A DNA stretch of 61,263 bases from a virus. The DNA lies in the IMG/VR virus record IMGVR_UViG_3300045432_000021, positions 1-61,263 of that record; one strand, written 5' to 3'. Numbering within the stretch: position 1 is the stretch's first letter; the number at the start of each line of letters is the position of its first letter. Positions 1 to 7,575 of the stretch are shown here, piece after piece. The notes beneath the pieces are model-generated. The model was not told the origin of the DNA. It made no database searches and saw nothing but the letters and a program-made list of their open reading frames with translations. Both the position numbers and the translations under genes were made by a program.

Positions 1-626
1 TCGTTGAAGAGGGTAAGGATCGATTCAAAAAAGCTAAAACAATCATACAACTTCATTCCTCTACCTCGGATTTAATTTATAATAAATTTAAAATTAGTGA
101 AATTCCAGCTTTTACACCTCAACTTAAGGAGCTAATAGACGCTATTAATAGCTATGATATATATGATCTAAGAACTCCGACACCTATAAAATTAAACTCA
201 GTTTTTAACTCATATAACTATCCACGTGTAGAAAAGTTTATAGAAAACTTTCAAGACGGTCTAAGAGAGTTTAACATACAGGAACAAAACGCAATAAAAT
301 ACTTTATAAGGTATCTCAAGGAGCAAATAGATACAACTGAGTGCTTTAGAGGAATGATTAAAGACTATTCAGTTATTAGTTGTTGCTGCTCTTTTGCTGT
401 CAATGAAATGGCGCAAGTTTTACTTAAAAAATATAATTCTGATATCGTTATTTTAATTAACATAGATACAAAACAAGTCTTCTTTAGACGATCTAAAGAT
501 TGCACTGCTAAGTTAGATGTAATAGCTGATAAGTTATGCGGTGGTGGAGGTCAAGAGTATGCTGCAGCTGGGTATATAACAGAGACCTTTCTAAACTTTA
601 CAAAATTACTTACACCATGCAGCTAA
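1..626 (+). CDS. DHH-family phosphoesterase, C-terminal part (5' end outside the window)
   Basis: The frame is open from base 3, so about 207 C-terminal residues are visible and the start lies upstream of the window. Near the end is a glycine-rich motif, GGGGQEYAAAGY, which resembles the DHHA1 signature GGGH-x2-AAG of DHH phosphoesterases (RecJ and NrnA/oligoribonuclease-like enzymes). That family hydrolyses single-stranded DNA, short oligonucleotides or cyclic dinucleotides. The usual His is Gln here and there is one extra Ala, so substrate binding may differ. The catalytic DHH motif would be upstream and cannot be seen. The stop overlaps the next start by 10 nt, placing the gene at the head of the replication block. 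An oligonucleotide-recycling or recombination role is inference. Confidence 0.7.
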   Translation, partial: VEEGKDRFKKAKTIIQLHSSTSDLIYNKFKISEIPAFTPQLKELIDAINSYDIYDLRTPTPIKLNSVFNSYNYPRVEKFIENFQDGLREFNIQEQNAIKYFIRYLKEQIDTTECFRGMIKDYSVISCCCSFAVNEMAQVLLKKYNSDIVILINIDTKQVFFRRSKDCTAKLDVIADKLCGGGGQEYAAAGYITETFLNFTKLLTPCS

Positions 627-913
627 ACACTGATATAGAGACACCTTCCTCTAATATAATGAAGCACGAGACGGAACATTTACTGCTCTCGTTTTGTACT
701 CTGTGTAGTTTACTGAAGGGTAAGAAGTTAAGCATGCAAAACGTTTTTGTTATCGTTTTACAAGAAGAACGATTGAGAAATATATTAAAGGAGTTATTAT
801 GTGTAGATACGACATACGAAATAGTTAAAATGTTTATAAGTTATGAACCTCTAATACCTGTTAGTAAGTATGTTACTAAGTATCTCAATACACAGTCTAG
901 GATAGAAATATGA
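617..913 (+). CDS. Small unknown protein upstream of gp59/gp32 position (gp33 analogue by position?)
   Basis: A 98-residue protein starting at an ATG that overlaps the end of the DHH gene and overlapping the next gene by 4 nt (ATGA), so it is translationally coupled on both sides. The sequence is mostly helical with a Cys-containing segment (LLLSFCTLCSLL) and no motif I recognise. In T4 the order is 33-59-32 with lengths 112, 217 and 301; here the order is 98, 215 and 278 residues, ending in a clear gp32. This makes a gp33-like late co-activator conceivable. I see no residue-level similarity to T4 gp33, so the function stays open. Confidence 0.75.
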   Translation: MQLNTDIETPSSNIMKHETEHLLLSFCTLCSLLKGKKLSMQNVFVIVLQEERLRNILKELLCVDTTYEIVKMFISYEPLIPVSKYVTKYLNTQSRIEI

Positions 914-1557
914 TTAGCGATAGTCAAAAACAAATTTATAATTCCTTTTTATATACATCACGCAAGGTCAAGAATCAGCCTTGCAAGTTCAGACAAAACT
1001 TTGATTCAATAGATCCTACAACGGAACTAACCTTAAAAAAGTTAGATAGTTTCTTTTCGAACTACCATAATATTAAGTATAGTGATTTTTTTCTTGCGCC
1101 ATATGAGATATACAACAACGAAGAGTATTTTAACTTGCAGTTCTATACTACTAGGCGCGCAATCAAGTGTTATTCAACCTATATAAAGCAAAAAGAGACA
1201 TCCGACCCAGATCACGAAAGTACTATTGATGACTGCAAACAAGCTTGCTCATTTATCTATAAGTTCTGCAAAGAAAATAAGCTAACACTACATCAATACA
1301 AGAACCTCATTAACGGAACTACACCAATCGTACTACAGCATCTCAGAGATCATAAAATTAACTTCTATATACTACAAGGTCTAGAAATTCACAGTCTCAT
1401 TCAATCTACAGAACCGCAAATAATTAATTTTATTGTAGACGATTTTTTTAATATATACAATACAACAAAAAGCAATTTTATCAGATCAACTAAACTAAAA
1501 ATTGTAATTAGATCAGCCTTTAAAATAATTGAAGACCGTCTATTGCAATTTAGCTAA
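910..1557 (+). CDS. Unknown protein, possible gp59-like helicase loader
   Basis: A 215-residue, largely helical protein directly upstream of the single-strand binding protein gene. It matches T4 gp59 (217 aa) in length and position. The C-terminal half, with a phenylalanine/isoleucine-rich helical stretch followed by a basic segment (SNFIRSTKLKIVIR), faintly resembles the end of gp59. T4 gp59 loads gp41 helicase onto gp32-coated forks. The middle segment FFLAPYEIYN...LQFYTTRRAIKCY looks like a conserved core but I cannot assign it to a domain. The call is inference from synteny. Start ATG overlaps the previous stop by 4 nt. Confidence 0.75.
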   Translation: MISDSQKQIYNSFLYTSRKVKNQPCKFRQNFDSIDPTTELTLKKLDSFFSNYHNIKYSDFFLAPYEIYNNEEYFNLQFYTTRRAIKCYSTYIKQKETSDPDHESTIDDCKQACSFIYKFCKENKLTLHQYKNLINGTTPIVLQHLRDHKINFYILQGLEIHSLIQSTEPQIINFIVDDFFNIYNTTKSNFIRSTKLKIVIRSAFKIIEDRLLQFS

Positions 1558-1605
1558 CTAACTCTATAATCATTTTATCTCGTTAAGAGATTTTCTAAAA
1601 CCAAA

Positions 1606-1617
1606 AACTAATACAAT
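1606..1617 (+). promoter_or_regulatory. Candidate variant promoter AACT-N2-TACAAT before gp32
   Basis: TACAAT ends 7 nt before the gp32 ATG. AACT sits 2 nt upstream instead of 4. Possibly a variant of the AACGAACT class. Confidence 0.3.
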
Positions 1618-1624
1618 AATAACT

Positions 1625-2461
1625 ATGTTTAATTCTAATATGTTTCAATCAATTAAGGCTGCTCTTTCGAAAGACGAAGATAAGGGCAGTGGTCTTTATA
1701 CTGAGATTCTTAAAACTACTGCAGGCAATACTTATACTATTCGTCTACTACCTTATAGTAAGGACCCGTCTAAGACTTTCTTCCATCATTATACTCATGG
1801 ATGGAATTCATTCGCTACTGGTAAGTACGTTCAAGCGCTTAGCCCTACGACCTTTAATGAACGTGACCCCATCTCTGAAGAACGCTTTCGTGCAATGCGT
1901 ACCGGTACTGAAGATGAGAAGTCTCGTATGAGTGCAGTTCGTCGTTCAGAGAAATGGTTAGTTAACGTCTATGTTATTGACGATCCATCTAACCCTGATA
2001 ATAACGGTAAAGTTAAGATCTTGCGATATGGTAAGCAATTGCAAAAGATTATTATGGAGGCAATTGAGGGTGAAGACTCGGAAGAATATGGTGAGAAGAT
2101 TTTCGATCTAGGTTCTGAGGGTGTTAACTTCAAAGTTAAGGTAGAGCAGCAAGGTGATTATCCGACATATGTAGCCTCGCGGTTTACTACTACTAATAAG
2201 TTAAAGCTTTCTGAAGATGAACAAAAAGCTATCTATGATTCGACCTATGACCTTACTAAGGTTAATAGCATTAAGAGTTATGATGAACTCAAGCAAATGA
2301 TTGACGATCATATCTATGTCCGTACTGACGCTGCTCCTGCAACTGAAAGTCAACCTCAAACACGAGTTAGTAGCCCTGTTGCTGAAAGGCGACCTGTCTC
2401 GCAACCTGTAGTAGAGACGAGTGTTGAAGACGATATCGACGAACTTCTAAAAGATCTATAA
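1625..2461 (+). CDS. gp32: Single-stranded DNA-binding protein gp32
   Basis: 278 residues, near the 301 of T4 gp32. The core segment SEKWLVNVYVIDDPSNPDNN followed by GKVKILRYGKQLQKII matches the OB-fold core of gp32 (T4 has [27 protein letters not shown]). The end is the typical acidic, disordered tail with the gp32-like terminal motif DDIDELLKDL, used by this family to bind replication partners. The protein coats single-stranded DNA at replication forks and in recombination. It contains no cysteine at all, so the zinc-binding subdomain of T4 gp32 (three Cys, one His) is missing; related marine phages also lack it. The gene is preceded by a 67-nt gap with a possible -10 (TACAAT). Confidence 0.93.
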   Translation: MFNSNMFQSIKAALSKDEDKGSGLYTEILKTTAGNTYTIRLLPYSKDPSKTFFHHYTHGWNSFATGKYVQALSPTTFNERDPISEERFRAMRTGTEDEKSRMSAVRRSEKWLVNVYVIDDPSNPDNNGKVKILRYGKQLQKIIMEAIEGEDSEEYGEKIFDLGSEGVNFKVKVEQQGDYPTYVASRFTTTNKLKLSEDEQKAIYDSTYDLTKVNSIKSYDELKQMIDDHIYVRTDAAPATESQPQTRVSSPVAERRPVSQPVVETSVEDDIDELLKDL

Positions 2462-2462
2462 T

Positions 2463-2885
2463 ATGACAGCTCAAGAAAAACAAGCATTGTTACAGTTCAT
2501 GGGTGTTACCTATGGTGCTGCAGTAAAGATGGATAGGGATATTGTAAGTTCTTCAAATCAGCTTACACCTATTAGTGAAAGTATTAAGCATCAGTTTGAA
2601 AGACTAATGCCAGTACCTGTAGACGATTATCCTCATACACCTCCAGCTTCTGAACCGTATAATCCACCTCCGGCAGCGCCGGTACCACTAGGAGTAGCAT
2701 ATCCATCAGAACTACAACCTGAGCCTACACCTCAACAAGATTATCGAGGTACTGTTGCACACGATCCTACATTAATTGATACTCTTATTTCAATTAGGAT
2801 GGCTTTAACTCGTATTGGTGATATACTTGAATCAAAACAAGCAAATGACAAGCCCGCAAAGAAATCTAAAGCTCAGCAGACCTGA
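2463..2885 (+). CDS. Proline-rich small protein between gp32 and gp45 (unknown)
   Basis: 140 residues. The ATG begins 1 nt after the gp32 stop. The N-terminal 55 residues are soluble and helix-prone, residues about 55-95 are a proline-rich linker (many PP and PxP), and the C-terminal part is a short helix followed by a lysine-rich end. This looks like two small binding segments tethered by a flexible linker. Its last 41 nt overlap the start of the clamp gene in another frame. I do not recognise it; position suggests an accessory replication or transcription role. Confidence 0.8.
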   Translation: MTAQEKQALLQFMGVTYGAAVKMDRDIVSSSNQLTPISESIKHQFERLMPVPVDDYPHTPPASEPYNPPPAAPVPLGVAYPSELQPEPTPQQDYRGTVAHDPTLIDTLISIRMALTRIGDILESKQANDKPAKKSKAQQT

Positions 2886-3570
2886 ATTTATAAAGTTTAT
2901 AGATTCTTTTTCAAAAATCAATGACTCCTTTATTGCTGAAGTAAAGGAGGATAGTATCTCAGTTATTACCTCGTCTTCAGATAATACTTTAATTAGCTAT
3001 GGTGACTACAAGTGTCAGTCTACCTATAGTACTAATTTAAATATACCTGATTGTAAGAAACTAGTACGTGTATTAGATACTATTAATAGCGATGTTATTG
3101 ATCTAAAGATTAATACCAATAACTTAGAGTATACTAGTAATAGTGTTAAGTTTAAGTATCATCTCTTTGAGGATGGCTTCTTGCAAAAGCCTTCTCTTAG
3201 TCTTGAAAAGATTAAAAACTTTACATTCGATATTACCTTTAGTTTGACTAAGCAGCAGTTAGCTTCTATTATTAAGGGTAGTACTTTTGCTACAGAGACT
3301 AATAAACTATATTTGTATACTGAAGAAGATAAACTTATCGCTGAATTAACAGACAAAGCTCGACATAATTCAGATTCTTATACTATGTCGTTAGGTACTG
3401 TTGACTTTAAGTTGCAGCCTGTGTCTTTAAATTTCGATAATGTAAGATTATTGACTTTGCTTAATGATGTTATTACTGTAAATATCAATACTAAGTATGG
3501 TGTCATTATTATTGTAACTAGTAATGATACGACTAAGATATCCTACCTTATATCCTCTTTAACCCAATGA
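2845..3570 (+). CDS. gp45: Sliding clamp (gp45-like DNA polymerase processivity factor)
   Basis: 241 residues from the ATG at 2845 (T4 gp45 has 228). The N-terminal segment KLSRPEFIKFIDSFSKINDS parallels the T4 start MKLSKDTTALLKNFATINSG, and alternating beta strands continue to the end as expected for a two-domain clamp monomer. In T4 the trimeric clamp tethers polymerase and is also the mobile enhancer for late transcription through gp33 and gp55. An upstream TTG at 2815 in frame is possible but less likely. The gene overlaps the preceding one by 41 nt and the next by 4 nt. Assignment rests on position, size and the N-terminal resemblance. Confidence 0.82.
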   Translation: MTSPQRNLKLSRPEFIKFIDSFSKINDSFIAEVKEDSISVITSSSDNTLISYGDYKCQSTYSTNLNIPDCKKLVRVLDTINSDVIDLKINTNNLEYTSNSVKFKYHLFEDGFLQKPSLSLEKIKNFTFDITFSLTKQQLASIIKGSTFATETNKLYLYTEEDKLIAELTDKARHNSDSYTMSLGTVDFKLQPVSLNFDNVRLLTLLNDVITVNINTKYGVIIIVTSNDTTKISYLISSLTQ

Positions 3571-3887
3571 ACCGTCATTCTAGAAATAAATTATCTACCC
3601 CTAGCTACTTTATTAAACGACTTAAGGATAGTAAATTCTCTACCTTTAAGGTTTTTGGTAATTATTCAGATTTAGATCCACGTAAATGGACTATTTTAAT
3701 CGATCCTGGTGTGTCATCCGTCTTCGTGACATGCTTTGAGAATAAAACTCAAAACAAAGAAGTGTTGTTTGAATTTAACGATGGTGGTAGACTCTTTCCA
3801 AAGAACTTTTCTCTTAAAACTGAGTCTATTGAAATCGTTGTGACAACACTTTTAGGTGCAGGAGTGCAACAAAGAGAAGATTTTTAA
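3567..3887 (+). CDS. Conserved small phage protein, function unknown
   Basis: 106 residues, overlapping the clamp gene by 4 nt (ATGA). It contains the pattern SYFIKRLKDSKFSTFKVF, then DPRKWTILIDPG, then FEFNDGGRLFPKNFSL. I recall this arrangement from hypothetical proteins of marine T4-like phages, but no function is known to me. It has no membrane segment or signal peptide. Coupling to gp45 suggests early expression with the replication proteins. Confidence 0.8.
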   Translation: MNRHSRNKLSTPSYFIKRLKDSKFSTFKVFGNYSDLDPRKWTILIDPGVSSVFVTCFENKTQNKEVLFEFNDGGRLFPKNFSLKTESIEIVVTTLLGAGVQQREDF

Positions 3888-3909
3888 ATAACACTAACTA
3901 ATTAAGAGT

Positions 3910-4236
3910 ATGGAAACTGATAAAGGCGATACTCCACTAAGTTCTGATGATACTTTAAGAATTAAAGAGCTAGTCAAGGAAGCACTAGCTCTTCATCTTA
4001 CAACTGTAAAGAAAAGGCATACTGAGAGAGAATTAAACGAAGCTCTTAAGAGTATTGTTGGTGAGTTTTTAGATTGCTTTGTAGTTCTAGGCTACGACCT
4101 TCAAGGCGAGCCTAGGATTGTAAGGTCATCAAAGACTAAAATGTCAGAAGCTGCCTTAAGACTGTTATTTTTTAAAGCAGCCAATATGGAGTTGTATAAT
4201 AATGAGAATCCTGGATATAGTGACGAGCCTTTTTAA
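3910..4236 (+). CDS. Small unknown protein of the replication block
   Basis: 108 residues, start ATG 22 nt after the previous stop. The sequence is acidic at both ends with a central helical region (HTERELNEALKSIVGEFLDCF). No motif is recognised. The 3' end overlaps the next gene by 35 nt in a different frame, a longer overlap than elsewhere, so one of the two starts could be misplaced. Confidence 0.7.
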   Translation: METDKGDTPLSSDDTLRIKELVKEALALHLTTVKKRHTERELNEALKSIVGEFLDCFVVLGYDLQGEPRIVRSSKTKMSEAALRLLFFKAANMELYNNENPGYSDEPF

Positions 4237-4501
4237 GAAAAAGGCTCCTAATAAGCTAGAAGGAAGAATGTATGCAGTAACAACTGGGGATTATGCAGGT
4301 CAAATATTTCTACTTGTAAAGCAGGTAGCAAATAGTTACTGGTTCTTATCGATACCCTCAAATAATAATCAAAAAGTACCAAAAGATAAGTTTGAATTCG
4401 GAATGAACTACGGTATACTAGATTATATAGGTGACTTACCTAGGGATATCTTTAAAACTGTAAAAGCGCAATTCGAATATAATGAAAACTCTCATCATTG
4501 A
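4202..4501 (+). CDS. Small unknown protein before RNase H
   Basis: 99 residues. Residues 20-70 look like a small beta-barrel (GRMYAVTTGDYAGQIFLLVK, then YWFLSIPSNN), compatible with an SH3-like fold, but no family is recognised. The start lies inside the previous gene (35-nt overlap) and the end overlaps the RNase H start by 20 nt. Such packing argues for coupled expression with the flanking genes. Confidence 0.7.
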   Translation: MRILDIVTSLFKKKAPNKLEGRMYAVTTGDYAGQIFLLVKQVANSYWFLSIPSNNNQKVPKDKFEFGMNYGILDYIGDLPRDIFKTVKAQFEYNENSHH

Positions 4502-5354
4502 TGGAAATAATCTCGTTCACAGAACTTTTTGGATTGTGAAAACGAGAATTAGCGAACAAGAACAGTCATCAAGTGATAGTATCGAGAACCTGCATATCTA
4601 TTTTACATTAAACGCTATTAATAGCTATGTAGCTATGTATAAACCTACTAAGATACTAGTAGCGTGGGACGAGAAACCAGATTATGAGAGTAATATTCGC
4701 AAATCTATGCTTACTGAGTATAAAGGTAATCGTTCTAGCGACTCGACTCCACATCAACACAATGAAGCTATCAAAGAAATGCTTGGATTGCTGGGAATTA
4801 AGTCAGTTTTTCCGAGAGAACTCGAAGCAGATGATGTAATCGCGTATCTTTGCAAAGAAACTGAAGGTAAAAAGGTTATTGTATCGGTAGATCGCGATTT
4901 TATTCAGTTAGTTAATGAGGATGTAACGCTTTTTGACCCTATTCGAAAGAAAGAGTTCAGTTTAACTAACTTTAAAGAGGCTACAGAGCATAATAATGTA
5001 GAAGAGTGGATGACAGCTAAGTGTTTGACTGGTGATAAGTCAGATAACGTTGCTGGTATCCCTAAATTCGGGAAAGTGAAGATTAATAAGTACTTAAACG
5101 GTGAGATTACTCTTACCGAAGAGGAGCAAAGTGTGTTTAACCGTAATCGTGATATCTTTTGCTTGTCTAGATATAAGAATACACCAAGAGAGCTTGAGTA
5201 TTACAATAATCAAATGGAGCAGTCAGTGAAAGGTAGCTGGAAAGACTTCATTAAGAGCTGCGAAGTTCGGTCTTTTCAGAATATCTTGAAGAAAAAAGAG
5301 AGTTGGTATAGCTTGTTCTTTATGCAGCAGAAGCTATCGTCATTATTCGCATGA
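4482..5354 (+). CDS. rnh: RNase H / 5'-3' flap exonuclease (T4 Rnh-like, FEN family)
   Basis: 290 residues (T4 RNase H has 305). Acidic metal-binding residues of the FEN/5' nuclease family are visible: LIIDGNN (Asp7), the WDEKP region near residue 62, LEADD (Glu115, Asp117, Asp118), SVDRDF (Asp137, Asp139) and GDKSDNVAGIPKFG (Asp185, Asp188) followed by the helix-hairpin-helix region. The basic KGNR segment near 81-84 fits the substrate arch. The enzyme removes RNA primers and flaps from Okazaki fragments. It overlaps the primase start by 4 nt, tying primer synthesis and removal together. Confidence 0.92.
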   Translation: MKTLIIDGNNLVHRTFWIVKTRISEQEQSSSDSIENLHIYFTLNAINSYVAMYKPTKILVAWDEKPDYESNIRKSMLTEYKGNRSSDSTPHQHNEAIKEMLGLLGIKSVFPRELEADDVIAYLCKETEGKKVIVSVDRDFIQLVNEDVTLFDPIRKKEFSLTNFKEATEHNNVEEWMTAKCLTGDKSDNVAGIPKFGKVKINKYLNGEITLTEEEQSVFNRNRDIFCLSRYKNTPRELEYYNNQMEQSVKGSWKDFIKSCEVRSFQNILKKKESWYSLFFMQQKLSSLFA

Positions 5355-6382
5355 TTCTACCTACTGAATACGTAATACTCAAGTTTTACGAGTTTAGCTA
5401 CTACCCAAAGTACAATAAGTATAACAATACTTATCAAGCTGGGTGTGCTATATGTCGTGAAGGTGGTTCTCTTGGTAAAAAGCGTAGATGTTACTATATT
5501 CCTGAGAATGATAACATCTTCTGTCATAATTGCGGTTGGTCAAGTAAGCCTTATAAGTGGATTAGTGAAGTATCCGGTTTGACTCAGGCTCAAATATACG
5601 AAGATGTAAAGGAAAAAAGTGTAGTTGACGGGTTTATCAGTGAGCAGCAACCTGAGAGACCTAAGAGTAGTACTTTGCCTCAAGATAGTATTAATTTATT
5701 CGATTCTACACAGACAGACTACTACAGAGACAATGATATAATGAGGGTATCCCTGCAGCTGCTGAAGAGTAGAAGATTAGATACAGCCGTCAATAGGCCT
5801 AACGCGCTATACCTGTCCCTCAAGGCAAACACGCATAAAAACAGGCTAATTATACCATTCGTCAATGAAAAAAACGAAATTGAGTTCTATCAATCAAGGA
5901 CTATCCTATCTTATGATGTTAAAATGCCGAAGTATCTCTCTAAATCGAATGCCGACCGAACTTTGTTTAATATTAACAAAGTAGACCGCAATAGTGAGTA
6001 TGTTTATATATTTGAAGGTCCTATTAACGCGTTTTTTACTAAAAATAGTATCGCGGTAGCAGGTATTAACGAAGGTAAACAGTCATTCACGCCGAGGCAG
6101 CAGGAGCAGCTAGATAATGTGCTGAGATTGCAGACTAAAGTGTGGGTTCTTGATTCCCAATGGATTGATAACGCTTCTTTTACTAAATCTAAGATATTAC
6201 TTGAACAAGGGTTTAAAGTCTTTATCTGGCCTGAGAAAATCGGTAAGCAGTATAAGGATTTTAACGATATTGCTATAGCTGCTAAGAAAGATGAGATAAG
6301 TGCGGATTTTATAAATAAAAATACCCATGAAGGACTCACAGGTATTCTTAAATTAACTGAAATTGGTAGATTTAGAAATTAA
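5351..6382 (+). CDS. gp61: DNA primase (gp61-like)
   Basis: 343 residues against 342 in T4 gp61. The N-terminal zinc-binding domain is visible: GCAIC (Cys32, Cys35), Cys47 and FCHNC (Cys58, His59, Cys61). A TOPRIM-like region follows, with VYIFEGPINAFF (the Glu of the first motif) and a later WVLDSQWID. The segment YKDFNDIAIA resembles the conserved end of the catalytic core. Primase makes RNA primers on the lagging strand, working with the gp41 helicase, which is not in this window. Its stop overlaps that of the convergent gene in the palindrome TTAA. Confidence 0.92.
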   Translation: MILPTEYVILKFYEFSYYPKYNKYNNTYQAGCAICREGGSLGKKRRCYYIPENDNIFCHNCGWSSKPYKWISEVSGLTQAQIYEDVKEKSVVDGFISEQQPERPKSSTLPQDSINLFDSTQTDYYRDNDIMRVSLQLLKSRRLDTAVNRPNALYLSLKANTHKNRLIIPFVNEKNEIEFYQSRTILSYDVKMPKYLSKSNADRTLFNINKVDRNSEYVYIFEGPINAFFTKNSIAVAGINEGKQSFTPRQQEQLDNVLRLQTKVWVLDSQWIDNASFTKSKILLEQGFKVFIWPEKIGKQYKDFNDIAIAAKKDEISADFINKNTHEGLTGILKLTEIGRFRN

Positions 6383-6807
6383 ACGTATTTGTATTGACTA
6401 TTAGTAGATTGAGCAACATAACCTTTGAAGGACTCAGATAGAGAAGCTAATTCAGTAGCTACTCTTGAAATTTTACGAGCTTCAGATTGCTTCATACTGT
6501 CAAATATAGTATCAGCTTCTGCCTGAGCTAATGTATGTTGAATAGAACCGGGGTTAGTACCGTTTAAGAACTCAACAAACTCTGAGCAGCGACTAATCCA
6601 CTCTTCAAGTTGCTGTTTCATCTCTGCAGCTTGTTGAGTTTTAATTTGAGACGCTTGCTGAACTAGAGAATCAGCTTCAGGTGAAGGAGCCTTAGTATCG
6701 AACTCTTCAGGGTTGGTATCATCATCTAGAGAGGCTTCCATTGCTGCTCTTTCTTCTGCTGTTTGCTCGCGTAGGACTGTAAAAAATCTCTTTTCAAACT
6801 TACTCAT
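6379..6807 (-). CDS. Unknown acidic, helical protein with late-type promoter
   Basis: 142 residues. The N-terminus is MSKFEKRFF, then an acidic stretch of residues 18-45 and a long helical glutamine-rich region (residues 48-130). No enzymatic motif is seen. A box AATAAATA lies 5 nt before the ATG, so expression is probably late and the product may be virion-associated or an assembly factor; this is inference. The start is back to back with the divergent gene at 6839. Confidence 0.75.
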   Translation of the reverse strand: MSKFEKRFFTVLREQTAEERAAMEASLDDDTNPEEFDTKAPSPEADSLVQQASQIKTQQAAEMKQQLEEWISRCSEFVEFLNGTNPGSIQHTLAQAEADTIFDSMKQSEARKISRVATELASLSESFKGYVAQSTNSQYKYV

Positions 6808-6812
6808 AACTT

Positions 6813-6820
6813 TATTTATT
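6813..6820 (-). promoter_or_regulatory. Late-type box AATAAATA, 5 nt before ATG 6807
   Basis: Back to back with the plus-strand box at 6826-6833. Confidence 0.55.
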
Positions 6821-6825
6821 CTCGT

Positions 6826-6833
6826 ATTAAATA
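6826..6833 (+). promoter_or_regulatory. Late-type box ATTAAATA, 5 nt before GTG 6839
   Basis: Its spacing decides the GTG start. Confidence 0.55.
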
Positions 6834-6838
6834 ATTGT

Positions 6839-7165
6839 GTGAAAAGTCCACAAAAACCTTATCAAATTGGTGTAGCTGATAAACCTATCATAAGCCAGGG
6901 TGATATAAGCTCTCAAATTAGACAATTTAAAGATGAAGAAGAGCAAAGTAAGGCTCCAGGTGTACTTCCCGACCCTGTCGATAAGATCGTACCTGTTTTA
7001 GGCAATGTATATGTCTCCTTAATACAAGCTAGATCTATTTTAAGTCAAGCAGCTAATAACCCAGTGATAGATAAAGATAAACTTGAGAAGATTAAAGAAA
7101 AGATTGATAATATTAATAAAGAAATACTTGATTTGTCGATATATCTCTCTATAATAGCATTATAA
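6839..7165 (+). CDS. Small unknown protein (GTG start)
   Basis: 108 residues from GTG at 6839. The frame is open further upstream but without an ATG except deep inside the divergent gene, and ATTAAATA ends 5 nt before this GTG, the same spacing as at other late genes. The product is soluble, with an N-terminal extended region and a C-terminal helix pair (residues 60-108) containing KLEKIKEKIDNINKEILDLS. Function unknown. Its stop TAA and the next ATG overlap (TAATG) inside a 24-bp palindrome. Confidence 0.65.
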   Translation: MKSPQKPYQIGVADKPIISQGDISSQIRQFKDEEEQSKAPGVLPDPVDKIVPVLGNVYVSLIQARSILSQAANNPVIDKDKLEKIKEKIDNINKEILDLSIYLSIIAL

Positions 7166-7174
7166 TGCTATTAT
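7151..7174. repeat. Perfect 24-bp palindrome at a stop/start junction
   Basis: Left half ATAATAGCATTA is followed directly by its reverse complement. It spans the stop of the 108-aa protein and the ATG of the membrane protein gene (TAATG). Confidence 0.85.
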
Positions 7175-7560
7175 TACTTCGATCTTTATTAATTACCCTT
7201 ACAATTAGTCTTAGTATTGCGTTTTCGTTAAGAAACGTGTTTGGTCTATGGGAGACCTTTACTTTAGCTACTATTTTACAGTATGTAGTATCTATAATCT
7301 TTAAATCCTATGAGGAAAGAGCAGGTAGAGTAGCACAGCTTACAGAAACTTTAGATGAATTGCTGTCAAGACAAGAAGTAACAGTAGAGTGTCCGTGCGG
7401 TAAGAGTGAAATACCGGTTACTATCTTTGTTGACGAGGAAACTATTGTAAAATGTGATGTTTGTAGTAATAAATTTAGGGTAGTTACGGAAATTAGTACT
7501 AGATTGCTCACAGAGCCTTTAGAAATAGAGAATATGTTTGACAAGCTTAACGAACAGTGA
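7165..7560 (+). CDS. Membrane protein with zinc-ribbon-like C-terminal domain
   Basis: 131 residues. Two hydrophobic segments (about 3-22 and 30-48) predict a hairpin in the inner membrane. After a helical linker, residues 75-110 carry ECPCG and KCDVC, four cysteines spaced like a zinc ribbon facing the cytoplasm. The function is unknown; the arrangement is common in small phage membrane proteins. It shares a TAATG junction with the upstream gene. Confidence 0.78.
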   Translation: MLLLLRSLLITLTISLSIAFSLRNVFGLWETFTLATILQYVVSIIFKSYEERAGRVAQLTETLDELLSRQEVTVECPCGKSEIPVTIFVDEETIVKCDVCSNKFRVVTEISTRLLTEPLEIENMFDKLNEQ

Positions 7561-7566
7561 TATAAT
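7549..7566 (+). promoter_or_regulatory. AACGAACA-N4-TATAAT promoter for the gene at 7576
   Basis: AACGAACA then 4 nt then TATAAT; the -10 ends 9 nt before the ATG. It overlaps the 3' end of the preceding gene. Confidence 0.65.
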
Positions 7567-7575
7567 TAACTTGCG

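Noticed and set aside
2815-2844. Extended TTG start for the clamp gene
   Set aside because: The added ten residues have no counterpart in T4 gp45, whose N-terminus aligns with the region after the ATG at 2845.
6713-6838. Upstream extension of the 108-aa gene
   Set aside because: The extension lies almost wholly opposite the divergent gene and lacks a box; the GTG at 6839 fits the 5-nt rule.
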